The translations under genes were made by a program, and so were the position numbers. From the NCBI GenBank assembly GCA_035507035.1, contig DATJOJ010000027.1, positions 1 to 17,729 of the forward strand: DNA of 17,729 bases, read 5' to 3'. Below, piece after piece: positions 6,267-14,320 of the stretch. Below the pieces are notes generated by a model that was given only the letters and a program-made list of their open reading frames with translations, was not told the DNA's origin and searched no databases. Numbering within the stretch: the stretch's first letter is position 1; every line of letters starts with the position of its first letter. Source of the DNA: DATJOJ01 sp035507035 (GTDB lineage Bacteria > Acidobacteriota > Terriglobia > Terriglobales > Acidobacteriaceae).

Positions 6267-7667
6267 GTGCGTCATCCCAAGCTTTCTGTCCTTTTCATTC
6301 TTGTCGCCGCAACTTTGGCCGCCGCCCAATCGCAGATCACGCTTTCGCCCGAACTCCGCGAAAAGATCGATCAGATCGCGACCGATACCCTAACGAAAAC
6401 CGGCGTCCCCAGCGCATCCATCGCGATCGTCAAGGATGGTCAAATCGCTTACGTGCACGCCTATGGGGATGCGCGCCTCGATCCCAAAACTCCTGCCCGT
6501 CCTGAGATGCGCTATAGCGTCGGCTCCATCAGCAAGCAGTTCACCGCCGCTGCCATTCTTCTCCTGCAAGAGCGTGGCAAGCTCTCGCTCGACGACAAAG
6601 TCGCCAAATTCATTCCCGATCTTACCCGCGCCAACGAAGTCACCATTCGTCAACTTCTCTCCCATACCTCCGGCTATCAGGATTTCTGGCCGCAGGATTA
6701 CGCCATGCCGTGGGTCCTTCAACCCACCACAGCAGAAAAAATCATGGATCAGTGGGCGCGCAAGCCGCTCGATTTCGATCCCGGCACAAAATGGCAGTAC
6801 AGCAACACCAACTATGTGATTGCCGGCGTCATCGTCCAAAAGGCCAGCGGGGTGCCGTTTTTCCAATTTGTAGGTGATCAGATTCTGGCGCCGGCCGGCA
6901 TCCGCAACGCGACTGATTCCGATCAGAAGAAACTTGGGCAGAACGATCCTGAGGGCTACATCCGTTATGGACTCGGCCCGCTTCGCCCAGCGCCCGCGGA
7001 GGGCCAGGGCTGGATGTTCGCGGCTGGCGAGCTCGCCATGCCGGTCGACGACCTTGCCCGCTGGGACATCTCGATGATCGACCAAACCGTACTCAAACCG
7101 GGAAGTTATCGCGAGATGGAAACCGAAGTCCTGCTCAAGAACGGATTGGGCACAACCTACGGGCTGGGAGTCTTTGTGGAGAGTCAGGGCCGCCATCGCG
7201 CCATTTCTCACAGCGGCGAAGTTTCGGGCTTCACTGCGGAGAACATCGTCTTTCCCGACGAGAGGGCAGCCGTTGCGGTGCTCACCAATCAGGATGCCGC
7301 GCCCGCCGCCGGCGCCATCGCCCGCGCTATATCGCCTCTCCTGCTCACCTCGGACGATCCCACTGCATCCGCAAAACTGGAGCAGGCTCGCAAAATTTTC
7401 GCCGATCTGCAGCGCGGCACGGTTGACCGCTCACTCTTCACCGACGATGCCAATTTCTACTTTAGCGATCAGGCGTTGAAAGATTTTGCCGGTGGTCTCG
7501 CTCCACTGGGAACGCCCGAAGATTTTACGCAAACGCGCCAGGCGCTTCGCGGCGGAATGACCCTGCGCGTCTACCGCGTCACATTCCCCGGCAAAACCTT
7601 GCGCGTCTGGACCTACGAAATGCCGGACGGCAAGCTCGAGCAATATCAGATCGCGCCCCAGGAATAA
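6267..7667 (+). CDS. Secreted class C beta-lactamase-like serine hydrolase
   Basis: The protein is 466 residues from the chosen GTG. That start is preceded by AAGGAGA and opens a signal peptide (M-R-H-P-K-L-S-V-L-F..., cleavage near A-A-A-Q-S, 18-22); an upstream in-frame ATG at 6075 would extend back across the divergent gene and hide the signal peptide. All three motifs of the penicillin-binding fold are present: S87-I-S-K90 (nucleophile and base), Y178-S-N180 and H315-S-G317. Family members include class C beta-lactamases, D-aminopeptidases and esterases; substrate cannot be told from sequence. A C-terminal domain of about 100 residues (365-466) is beta-rich and of DUF3471-like character. 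It acts in the periplasm or outside. Its stop is 8 bp from the stop of the convergent DinB-like gene. Confidence 0.92.
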   Translation: MRHPKLSVLFILVAATLAAAQSQITLSPELREKIDQIATDTLTKTGVPSASIAIVKDGQIAYVHAYGDARLDPKTPARPEMRYSVGSISKQFTAAAILLLQERGKLSLDDKVAKFIPDLTRANEVTIRQLLSHTSGYQDFWPQDYAMPWVLQPTTAEKIMDQWARKPLDFDPGTKWQYSNTNYVIAGVIVQKASGVPFFQFVGDQILAPAGIRNATDSDQKKLGQNDPEGYIRYGLGPLRPAPAEGQGWMFAAGELAMPVDDLARWDISMIDQTVLKPGSYREMETEVLLKNGLGTTYGLGVFVESQGRHRAISHSGEVSGFTAENIVFPDERAAVAVLTNQDAAPAAGAIARAISPLLLTSDDPTASAKLEQARKIFADLQRGTVDRSLFTDDANFYFSDQALKDFAGGLAPLGTPEDFTQTRQALRGGMTLRVYRVTFPGKTLRVWTYEMPDGKLEQYQIAPQE

Positions 7668-7675
7668 TCGCGTCG

Positions 7676-8236
7676 CTATTTCTTTGGCCGCGACTCGGGT
7701 GGAACCATGCCCGCGACGCGATAATAAACTACCAGCTGTCCGTATATCTCTCCAGAGTGTTCAACAAAACCGTAGGCGTAATCGCTCAGCCGCACCCGAT
7801 CGTTGCTGAAAGGATCGGTTACGACCTTATTCATATCGCTCTTCTTAATCGCGTCTGCCCCGTCGGCAAATGACTTCTTCACAAACGCCACAATGTCCGC
7901 CTTTGTTTTGAATTGGTCCGGATTCGCGGATGCCATCGACGGTGCTTTCCGGCCCAGGGCTACATCAGTGAAAAAATAGTTGACGCCCCCCGCATGCAGC
8001 ACCCGCTGCCCAAAACTCTGCTGCGCCGGAGTCGGCTTGAAATCGTATTTATCTTTGGGAAAATCTTCTGCCATCGCAATCAGCTTGCGCCCGACGTCAT
8101 TCCACTGACCCAATAACGCCTGCGATGTGCTCAGCGGCGGCTTCGCGCGCGCCGCCTTTTCTTGAGCTCTCGCCGGAGCAGCTCCAAGCACGGCTGACAT
8201 TACGACCAATGCGCACACTCCAAGTGCCAGTTTCAT
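7676..8236 (-). CDS. Exported DinB/YfiT-like four-helix protein
   Basis: This 186-residue protein has a signal peptide (1-24, A-P-A-R-A-Q) and then a predicted four-helix bundle of the DinB/YfiT type. The conserved helix-2 histidine is H81 (V-L-H-A-G-G-V-N-Y). The C-terminal helix motif E-H-S-G-E-I-Y-G-Q-L-V-V-Y-Y-R (159-173) retains H160, but the usual second histidine of that helix is not there, so the three-histidine metal site is incomplete. Most DinB proteins are cytosolic thiol transferases; exported forms are common in acidobacteria and uncharacterised. GGAG lies 6 nt before the ATG. It is probably the last gene of a unit with the two genes upstream on the same strand (39 and 55 bp gaps). 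Confidence 0.8.
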   Translation of the reverse strand: MKLALGVCALVVMSAVLGAAPARAQEKAARAKPPLSTSQALLGQWNDVGRKLIAMAEDFPKDKYDFKPTPAQQSFGQRVLHAGGVNYFFTDVALGRKAPSMASANPDQFKTKADIVAFVKKSFADGADAIKKSDMNKVVTDPFSNDRVRLSDYAYGFVEHSGEIYGQLVVYYRVAGMVPPESRPKK

Positions 8237-8275
8237 TTTCTTCTCCTGTTTTTCGTTAAGAACGGCCCATTCTAC

Positions 8276-9244
8276 TCAGGAATCCTGCAAACTGCGATAG
8301 GGCCGTTCGGCATCGAGCGATCTTACGTTTCTCGATTCACCTCCGACCCCTGTCTTGTGTAGACGTAGGACCCACGCTGCGGTTACATACATCACAAAAC
8401 ATTCCAGCGCGAACGGTAGAAATCCAAGGAAGCCTGGCACTGGCATTTCAAAGATCTTCCACTCTTGCAGCACCGGGAAGATGTAATGCCACTTTGCCGC
8501 GGCCCAGTAATTCCAGAATTCCCATAGCCAGCCGCAAACAAAACCGGAAAGCAGCAGGGAATAGAATCGCGCGCGATAGCCTCCGGCAAAGTCGCCAATC
8601 AGCGACGGCAGCCCGAGCCGATAATTGATCGGATCGAGCAGGAACACAAAACCAACCCATACCAGCGCGAATAGCCGGCTCGCGATGGCTTGTGGCGTGA
8701 TCTGCGGAATCAGCAAGCATGCCGCACCGAAGAAAATCATTCCCCGTTGCGCTGTCGCAGAAAACGTTACCGGCGTGCCCCGCCGAAGCCATCCGAACGA
8801 CTCAATCAAGTCCGCAGTCTCGAAAATTCCCGGAGTGATGGTGGCAAACGACCATCCATATCCAATCGTTGCCAGCAGCCAGGGTTGCGGCACTCCTGTA
8901 TACGTCCAGTTTTCCAGCCGCAGATTGTAAGCTTCGAAGATCAGCCAAAGAGGAATGGAAAGCAGAACCACGACCCCAAACTGCCTCGGCTCGTCATGAA
9001 TTCGTGAACGTCCGGAGATCGCCAGCACTGCCGCATCGGCCAGAAGAATATAAAAAGTCCAGGCAATCGGCGTGAAGAAAGTGGCGACTGGCAGGAAACC
9101 GCGAAACGTCAGCCATTCTGCCGCCAGCAATCCGGCCAAACCGACCCAGCCATAGGCCGCCAGCCCGGTTTGCCGATGGCGAAAAAATTCCAGCGTCAGC
9201 ACCGCGACCGTAAGAAATGTGATCGCCACGCCAAGGGCTGTCAT
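8276..9244 (-). CDS. Polytopic membrane protein of unknown function, about nine TM helices
   Basis: I do not recognise the family of this 322-residue protein. Hydrophobic stretches suggest helices near 2-20, 28-47, 53-77, 88-105, 122-142, 168-180, 188-204, 226-245 and 270-292, followed by a charged cytoplasmic tail (295-322). Tryptophan and aromatic residues cluster in the loops: N-W-T-Y-T-G-V-P (112-119) and W-L-W-E-F-W-N-Y-W (239-247) followed by K-W-H-Y. Acidic and amide residues inside or near helices (E104, D204, N207, E242, N245, E281) could line a site. There is no strong Shine-Dalgarno before the ATG, so the start is uncertain. Neighbours on the same strand are an exported DinB-like protein and a single-span periplasmic protein; all three are envelope proteins. 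Confidence 0.7.
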   Translation of the reverse strand: MTALGVAITFLTVAVLTLEFFRHRQTGLAAYGWVGLAGLLAAEWLTFRGFLPVATFFTPIAWTFYILLADAAVLAISGRSRIHDEPRQFGVVVLLSIPLWLIFEAYNLRLENWTYTGVPQPWLLATIGYGWSFATITPGIFETADLIESFGWLRRGTPVTFSATAQRGMIFFGAACLLIPQITPQAIASRLFALVWVGFVFLLDPINYRLGLPSLIGDFAGGYRARFYSLLLSGFVCGWLWEFWNYWAAAKWHYIFPVLQEWKIFEMPVPGFLGFLPFALECFVMYVTAAWVLRLHKTGVGGESRNVRSLDAERPYRSLQDS

Positions 9245-9299
9245 GCTTCGATACTAGCGCAGCGCTTGTAGCCACTGCCAACCAACGCGAGAGGAGTGT

Positions 9300-9896
9300 T
9301 TAGTCCGGTTTCTTGGGCTTGATGCCGCACGCCTTCGTCACTTGTGGCACATCCAATCCGCCAGGGGAGAATTCGGCGATTTGCGGCGCACCCCGTCCCG
9401 CCCGGAACTGAACCTTAAAAATCTGTGATCCGATCAGTTCGCGCACCGTGTCCTTATCCATTGCCAAGAACTTTCCATTGACCCAATTCCACGAGCGCTT
9501 GTCGTGGCTATTGTCGACGCGAACCATCACTTCCATCTGCGGCCTTCCCATCCAGAAACTGGGGTGGTCAGGCGGTGCCATTCTTGTATTCGGACGAAAG
9601 TCGCCGAGCTTCAGCTTGCCATCGACGCAGACCAACAGGATCTGCGCCGAACGGTCGTCGTTGGGATCGTCGTTGTCGGCCGTCAGCGAAAACGTGACCT
9701 TTTTCGCGGCCGTCATTTTGTCTTCGCTGCTGAACGCAGTCCATTTGCCACCGGCGCTTACCCCTGCGCTCTGCGCATACGCCGTCAGCAACGTGCCGGC
9801 AAACATCGCCATTCCCATCACTGCAAAAATGAACGTATAGCTTGGGTGACGAAAGCCATTTTTTAGTCGTTCAATCATCCCTTGTTCCTCAGACAT
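9300..9896 (-). CDS. Single-span periplasmic protein, weakly VasI-like
   Basis: This 198-residue protein has one membrane segment (about 20-41) after a charged, K/R-containing N-terminus, leaving about 155 residues outside. The soluble part begins K-W-T-A-F-S-S-E-D-K-M, then two strands with I-L-L-V-C-V-D-G-K-L (86-95), V-M-V-R-V-D (123-128) and a C-terminal P-Q-I-A-E-F-S-P-G-G-L (171-181) with a cysteine at 190. This order (a C-containing strand, an R-x-D strand, a final F-x-x-x-G-L plus C) is reminiscent of VasI-like proteins, but no type VI genes are near and the likeness is by eye. C90 and C190 might pair. M1 has AGGG about 4 nt upstream; M7 is a possible alternative start. Confidence 0.65.
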   Translation of the reverse strand: MSEEQGMIERLKNGFRHPSYTFIFAVMGMAMFAGTLLTAYAQSAGVSAGGKWTAFSSEDKMTAAKKVTFSLTADNDDPNDDRSAQILLVCVDGKLKLGDFRPNTRMAPPDHPSFWMGRPQMEVMVRVDNSHDKRSWNWVNGKFLAMDKDTVRELIGSQIFKVQFRAGRGAPQIAEFSPGGLDVPQVTKACGIKPKKPD

Positions 9897-10011
9897 CTGT
9901 CCCTAATTCCTATAAACCCAAGCTCCCGCAAAAGTTGCGGCTGTTACATCCGTAACGCCGAACACCCCACAATCATTGTTTCAACTCTGTCTCACGCTGC
10001 AAGCTATAGTC

Positions 10012-10284
10012 ATGTTGCCGTCCGGTGCATCCTCGTTCAAATCAAAGCTGGCCGGCAAAAATGTCATCGTCAAGACCGCACTCTTCAGCCGCGCCTTTCG
10101 CGGTACCATCAGCGAACTTGACGAGACCGGCTTCTGCTTCATCAGTGACGACATGATCGCCGCCCTCCGCGAACTCACCGGCTCCGCCATGAATAACATG
10201 GACGCGCCCAGCGTTTACCTGACCTTTGCCAGCCTTGAATGGATGATTTTCTCTACCCCAAAAGCCGCTGCCGCCCACGCCTAA
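10012..10284 (+). CDS. Small conserved-looking protein, possibly Sm-like/SH3 beta-barrel
   Basis: From the ATG at 10012 this gives 90 residues; an in-frame TTG at 9976 would add 12 but has no ribosome-binding site. Neither start has a good Shine-Dalgarno. The core reads L-A-G-K-N-V-I-V-K-T (14-23), then F-R-G-T-I-S-E-L-D-E-T-G-F-C-F-I (29-44) and, after a helix, V-Y-L-T-F-A-S-L-E-W-M-I-F (67-79). Strand, turn, F-x-G-x-I, a D-x-x-G-F turn and a closing hydrophobic strand are the layout of Sm-like or other small SH3 barrels such as Hfq. That is a shape argument only; no diagnostic RNA-binding residues can be confirmed. It stands alone between two minus-strand genes. Confidence 0.55.
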   Translation: MLPSGASSFKSKLAGKNVIVKTALFSRAFRGTISELDETGFCFISDDMIAALRELTGSAMNNMDAPSVYLTFASLEWMIFSTPKAAAAHA

Positions 10285-10385
10285 ACTGGGATTGACCCTG
10301 AGAACCGAGAACTAACAACTGATTCGTAACTTTTGACTTCTGACCTTTGGCGTTCGATTTCCAGCTCCTGACGCCTGAACTGCTA

Positions 10386-12146
10386 CTAGTCCTCTTCTTC
10401 TCTCGGCACGACTCGATACTTGTTCAGCACATCCTCGCTGGTAATAACGCCTTCCAGTTTGCGAAAGTCTGCGCGGCTCACCACTGGCACCACAGGTGTC
10501 TGATAGACATAGCGGAGTGCCAGTTCAAGTTGGAAATCCGGATGTAAGTAGGGCAAGCTTTGGTTGGGTAGCGCCGAACCCAGCGTCATCTCCGATTTTC
10601 CCTCGCTCTCCAACCGTTTCAGCAAATCCAAAGTCACGCTCGCCCATCCGCTCGGGCTCAAGCGCACCAGAAAAACCGTTGCCGGGGAGTGCTGAATGCT
10701 CTGATTCGCCTGGCCCACGGTCTCCCCGGCCTCAAGTATCGGCGTTGGCGGCGGTCGCATCGCATCTTCCACTCGCAGTACCATCTCTTCCCGCTGTTCT
10801 TCGAGCGAGGGCAGATCAAGACCATCCTGCCGCGTTAGCACATCAAAAATCGGCACCGGCTGCAGGCTGCGCGAAATCACATACGCAATGCTATTGGCCA
10901 ACATCACCGGTACGATGATCGAGTAATTTCCGCTGACCTCGAGCACCATAAAAACCGACGTCAATGGCGCGCGCAAGAAGCCCGCGAACAATACCCCCAT
11001 GCCCACCAGCGCATACGTCCCCGTCGTGCCGGTCAGGTGAGGATAAAAAATGCGTTCCACTCCTCCCACCGCGCCTCCCAGCATCGCTCCCACAAAGAGC
11101 GCAGGCGCAAACATTCCGCCCGGCGTTCCGCTCACGAACGAAAGTGTCGTGGCGATGATTTTGAGCCCAGCCAGGATCGCCAGCACTTTCCACGTGAACT
11201 GATCGTGCATCGCCTGGTCCATATATTCGTAGCCCGCTCCCATCACTTGCGGCGCTCCCAAATATCCAATCAGCCCAATGCACAATCCCGCCGCGGAAGA
11301 CTGCAGGTACTGCGTCCACTTTGGCAAGCCGCGAAGTTTTGGCCGCAGAAATCCGATCGCCTGAGCAAATATGATCGCGGCCACTCCTCCAACAATTCCC
11401 AGCACTCCATAAGCAATCAACTCGGTCGGCCGAGCGCTTGTTACCGGCGGAATCCGAAATATCGGTTGCGAGCCCAGGAACCACCGAACTACCACGACGC
11501 TCGAAATTGCTGAAAGCACCACCGGGCCCATCACTCCCACGCTCCAGCGCCCGATCACTTCTTCAATTACAAACAACACAGCCGAAATCGGCGCATTGAA
11601 CGCCGCCGCCAGGCCCGCCGCTGCTCCGATTGGCGCAAATAACCGCAACTTCTCCCGGGAAAAATTCATTCTCCGACCGAGCGCCGAAGCTAATCCCGCC
11701 CCTATCTGCAGCGACGGATCTTCCGGCCCCAGCGAATGTCCGCCTCCAATCGCCAGCGCCGCCGTAATAAATTTTCCAATCGCGGTACGAAACGGAATAA
11801 ATCCATTAAAGATGTACAGCGCCGACTTGGTTTGATTCACCCCGCTTCCGCGAACTTGCGGGAACACATGAATCACCAGCACTGAGACCACCAAGCCAAT
11901 CAGTGCCGGAATGAACAGCACTCGCAGGGTGTGAGGTTCCGGGGCCGGGCCGAGCAATCCAATCCGCGTCCACTCAATGAACAAACGGAAGCAAACCACC
12001 GCCATTCCCGCAAAAATTCCAATGAAAACCGAGAGCACCAGAAAAAATCGCTCCTCGCGGAAGGCCCCGGAAAAGTGCGGAATCTTCACCACCTCGGGAG
12101 GTACAGACTTGCCATGCAACACTGGAGCGTCGGTCACTTGACTCAC
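10386..12146 (-). CDS. ClC-family chloride channel/antiporter with C-terminal CBS region
   Basis: This 586-residue protein contains the ClC membrane domain (about 33-430) and a cytoplasmic CBS pair (about 455-580). The anion-path motifs are G-S-G-V-N-Q-T-K (100-107, G-S-G-I-P type), G-P-E-D-P (140-144) and G-G-M-F-A-P-A-L (343-350). The gating glutamate is kept as E142, but its usual G-R-E-G-P frame has become G-P-E-D-P. E195-E196 (F-V-I-E-E) line up with E202/E203 of the E. coli H+/Cl- antiporter, which favours exchange over a channel. CBS domains usually sense adenine nucleotides. The start is GTG with GGGAG 7 nt upstream, overlapping the stop of the TPR gene in GTGA, so the two are translationally coupled. 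Confidence 0.95.
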   Translation of the reverse strand: MSQVTDAPVLHGKSVPPEVVKIPHFSGAFREERFFLVLSVFIGIFAGMAVVCFRLFIEWTRIGLLGPAPEPHTLRVLFIPALIGLVVSVLVIHVFPQVRGSGVNQTKSALYIFNGFIPFRTAIGKFITAALAIGGGHSLGPEDPSLQIGAGLASALGRRMNFSREKLRLFAPIGAAAGLAAAFNAPISAVLFVIEEVIGRWSVGVMGPVVLSAISSVVVVRWFLGSQPIFRIPPVTSARPTELIAYGVLGIVGGVAAIIFAQAIGFLRPKLRGLPKWTQYLQSSAAGLCIGLIGYLGAPQVMGAGYEYMDQAMHDQFTWKVLAILAGLKIIATTLSFVSGTPGGMFAPALFVGAMLGGAVGGVERIFYPHLTGTTGTYALVGMGVLFAGFLRAPLTSVFMVLEVSGNYSIIVPVMLANSIAYVISRSLQPVPIFDVLTRQDGLDLPSLEEQREEMVLRVEDAMRPPPTPILEAGETVGQANQSIQHSPATVFLVRLSPSGWASVTLDLLKRLESEGKSEMTLGSALPNQSLPYLHPDFQLELALRYVYQTPVVPVVSRADFRKLEGVITSEDVLNKYRVVPREEED

Positions 12147-13276
12147 AGTTCGCTCCCTCGGTTTTGTGCCAGCAGCATCAATGCTTCGTCTGTCGCGCTA
12201 GGTGGGCAAATTTGTGTCTGTTGCTCGATTTTTAATACCAGGTCCATCACTCGGTTCGGCAAACCAGCTTCCCGGCTGGATCGCAAACGTACCAGCTCGC
12301 GCTTCATGTCGTTCCATTGCGTTTCGAGTGCCGACAAACCGGCCGCTTGCGGCTTGCCATTTTCTGATGCCATGCAGCTCTCCAACCGTTTCCCCGCGTC
12401 CTCAAAGATGCCCCTCAGCCGCTGATTGCGTTCTTCAATCGAGATGTAGCCACGGAACGGGTCCCGCGCCAGCACCTCGCGGCTCACTTCGAGCATCCGT
12501 GCCACTTGGCTGTCTTGGGAGTTGGCCGCCGACAATTCCCCTAAATAGCGTTCTGCATCTCGGAAGTGTCCCAGCTTGAATTCCGCCTCCCCCGCGCCCG
12601 CCAAGGCCCGTTCATTTCTGTCATCGACCTTCAGAACCTGGCTGTATTCGGCCAAAGCGCGTTCGTAAAGCTGCGTAGTGGCAAACAAATCGGCCACCCG
12701 CAGCCGCAGGTCGGTTCGTGGCGGCAATTCAGCGGACAGCGTGATCAACTCCGCTTCCGCCTGCGGCCGGGCATTTTCTTTCAGCAAGAATTCAATGAGT
12801 TCAAACCACGCCTGCAGGCGACGGTCGTCTGCGTCCGAAGACCATACTCCGTAGATGGCGTTGTGGTAGTACTGCAGTGCTTTATCAATCGAATTCTGCC
12901 GCGCCGCCAACCGTCCCAGCGCCAGGTTCACTGCACCGTCTTGCGGCGCTCGCTCCCACAAACTCACCAGATACGCTTCTGCTTCCTCGGTTCGACCCGT
13001 GTCGCGCAACGCCCGGGCTAACTGCAATCGGTATTCAAAGTTGTCGGGACTGTAAACCAATGCATCGCGGAAATGCTCGACTGCCAGATCCGGCTTGCCA
13101 TCCTTTTGATCCTCCAACGCTCGCTGGTACAAGTGGCGTGCCAGCGCCTTCTGCTGTTCGCCAAAGCGATTTACCAACTTTGTAACCCCAATAAACCCGA
13201 AAATCGCTAGCACCGCGAGACTTGCAATCACTGCGGGTGGGCGGCTTGTGATGGGCTTCAGAGTGACTTGCGGCAT
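12143..13276 (-). CDS. Membrane-anchored TPR protein
   Basis: The 377-residue protein has a short basic N-terminus, one membrane helix (about 14-34) and then TPR-like helical repeats from about 45 to 250 (for example A-V-E-H-F-R-D-A-L-V-Y-S-P-D-N at 65-79 and A-L-A-E-Y-S-Q-V-L-K-V-D-D-R at 207-220). The C-terminal third is helical with two cysteines (C301, C357). The topology suggests the repeats are outside the membrane, as a scaffold for protein contacts; no catalytic motif is seen. It is the first gene of a two-gene unit with the ClC gene, sharing a 4-bp overlap, so a role with the channel is plausible. There is no clear Shine-Dalgarno; a TATAT run eight bases before the ATG raises the possibility of a leaderless transcript. 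It is divergent from the diguanylate cyclase. Confidence 0.8.
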   Translation of the reverse strand: MPQVTLKPITSRPPAVIASLAVLAIFGFIGVTKLVNRFGEQQKALARHLYQRALEDQKDGKPDLAVEHFRDALVYSPDNFEYRLQLARALRDTGRTEEAEAYLVSLWERAPQDGAVNLALGRLAARQNSIDKALQYYHNAIYGVWSSDADDRRLQAWFELIEFLLKENARPQAEAELITLSAELPPRTDLRLRVADLFATTQLYERALAEYSQVLKVDDRNERALAGAGEAEFKLGHFRDAERYLGELSAANSQDSQVARMLEVSREVLARDPFRGYISIEERNQRLRGIFEDAGKRLESCMASENGKPQAAGLSALETQWNDMKRELVRLRSSREAGLPNRVMDLVLKIEQQTQICPPSATDEALMLLAQNRGSEL

Positions 13277-13453
13277 AGCAAGGATATATCTATGTTAACC
13301 CATCCCAGAGGACGCCATCTGATTGATGCAAAAGGCCGAAATACCTCAGTGGATTCGTTACCTTTGTCATGCTGCCCGGCCGAATTCGCTGCTGTAAGCT
13401 GAACCCAGGCAACACATCTCATAGCTCTTCAGTCGCGGAGCCGGGATCGAGAC

Positions 13454-14302
13454 ATGCCGGGACCTGTTCGCCGCGAAGCCCCAAGAATTCGCAAAGAAAT
13501 CGAGTCCATCCAGGGCCGTCTCTTCCAACTCATGTCGATCACCATCCTCGTCATGATAGTCCTGGCCACCGGCTTGGCCTTGCGCATTGTGCCGCGGATG
13601 ATCTGGCTCTATCCGCGTTCCCAGACCGAGCGCTTCTACGTTCCGCAGTTGCTTTGCGGCTTGGTCGCGCTCGTCGGACTTCTGAGCTGGTATGTTTTGC
13701 AGCAGCGCCTGCATTTGCGCGAAACCCAGCAGCGTCTGATTCAGGAATTAATTCGCCGCGAAACTGCCGAGCGTCTCGCCGTCATCGATCCACTTACCGA
13801 AATCTACAACCGTCGCTACATCATGCGCGCCATCGCCAGCGAGGTCGCACGCGTCGATCGGCAAAACTCAAAATTCTCTTTCCTGATGATCGATGTAAAC
13901 GGCTTTAAAGCCGCCAATGATTCCCTCGGCCATCTTGCCGGCGATCGCATCCTTCGCGAACTTTCTCAAATTTTGCAAAAGACACTTCGTACCTCAGATG
14001 TGATCAGCCGTTACGGAGGAGATGAGTTCCTGGTTCTTTTGATCGATGCGGATGAAGCTATGGCGACGAGAGCCGTCGAACGATTGCAGGATGCAGTTGA
14101 AAAATGGAATGCCGCAGCGACCATCGAAAATTACACCATGTCGATCAGTTGCGGGTTCGCTACCTACCACAAGGGAGTAGACCCTGCGGCCGTTCTAGCC
14201 GCTGCCGACCAGGCCATGTATCGAAGCAAAGCTTCCGCTGAAAAAACCGCCAGCCCAGAAACTTCTCGCGCCGCTTCGCGCGCGGTTGCATCCGGCAACT
14301 GA
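13454..14302 (+). CDS. Membrane-bound GGDEF diguanylate cyclase
   Basis: The enzyme makes c-di-GMP from two GTP. Of 282 residues, the N-terminal part has two membrane helices (about 24-45 and 64-82) with an outside loop of only some 18 residues, followed by a charged coiled-coil linker (83-108). The GGDEF domain starts with D112-P-L-T and contains the metal-binding D147 (L-M-I-D-V-N-G-F-K) and an intact G188-G-D-E-F192. The inhibitory I-site R179-x-x-D182 is present at the usual distance, so product feedback is expected. The short outside loop leaves little room for ligand binding; the membrane itself or a partner may be the signal. Upstream of the ATG I see only weak ribosome-binding sequence, and the 177-bp gap shows no c-di-GMP riboswitch. 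It converges with the TetR gene (18 bp apart). Confidence 0.92.
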   Translation: MPGPVRREAPRIRKEIESIQGRLFQLMSITILVMIVLATGLALRIVPRMIWLYPRSQTERFYVPQLLCGLVALVGLLSWYVLQQRLHLRETQQRLIQELIRRETAERLAVIDPLTEIYNRRYIMRAIASEVARVDRQNSKFSFLMIDVNGFKAANDSLGHLAGDRILRELSQILQKTLRTSDVISRYGGDEFLVLLIDADEAMATRAVERLQDAVEKWNAAATIENYTMSISCGFATYHKGVDPAAVLAAADQAMYRSKASAEKTASPETSRAASRAVASGN

Positions 14303-14320
14303 TCAACCATCCGATCAAAA

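Noticed and set aside
6390..7211. 273-residue minus-strand frame inside the serine hydrolase gene
   Set aside because: The plus-strand frame has S-x-x-K, Y-S-N and H-S-G motifs; the minus frame has none and looks like low-complexity antisense.
10285..10385. Degenerate repeats around GAGAACCGAGAACTAAC and TTGACTTCTGACC
   Set aside because: Copies are too short and uneven to call a tandem repeat or a regulatory element; this is probably a decayed spacer.
13277..13453. c-di-GMP riboswitch before the diguanylate cyclase gene
   Set aside because: I looked for the conserved GEMM core segments and paired stems and found none.
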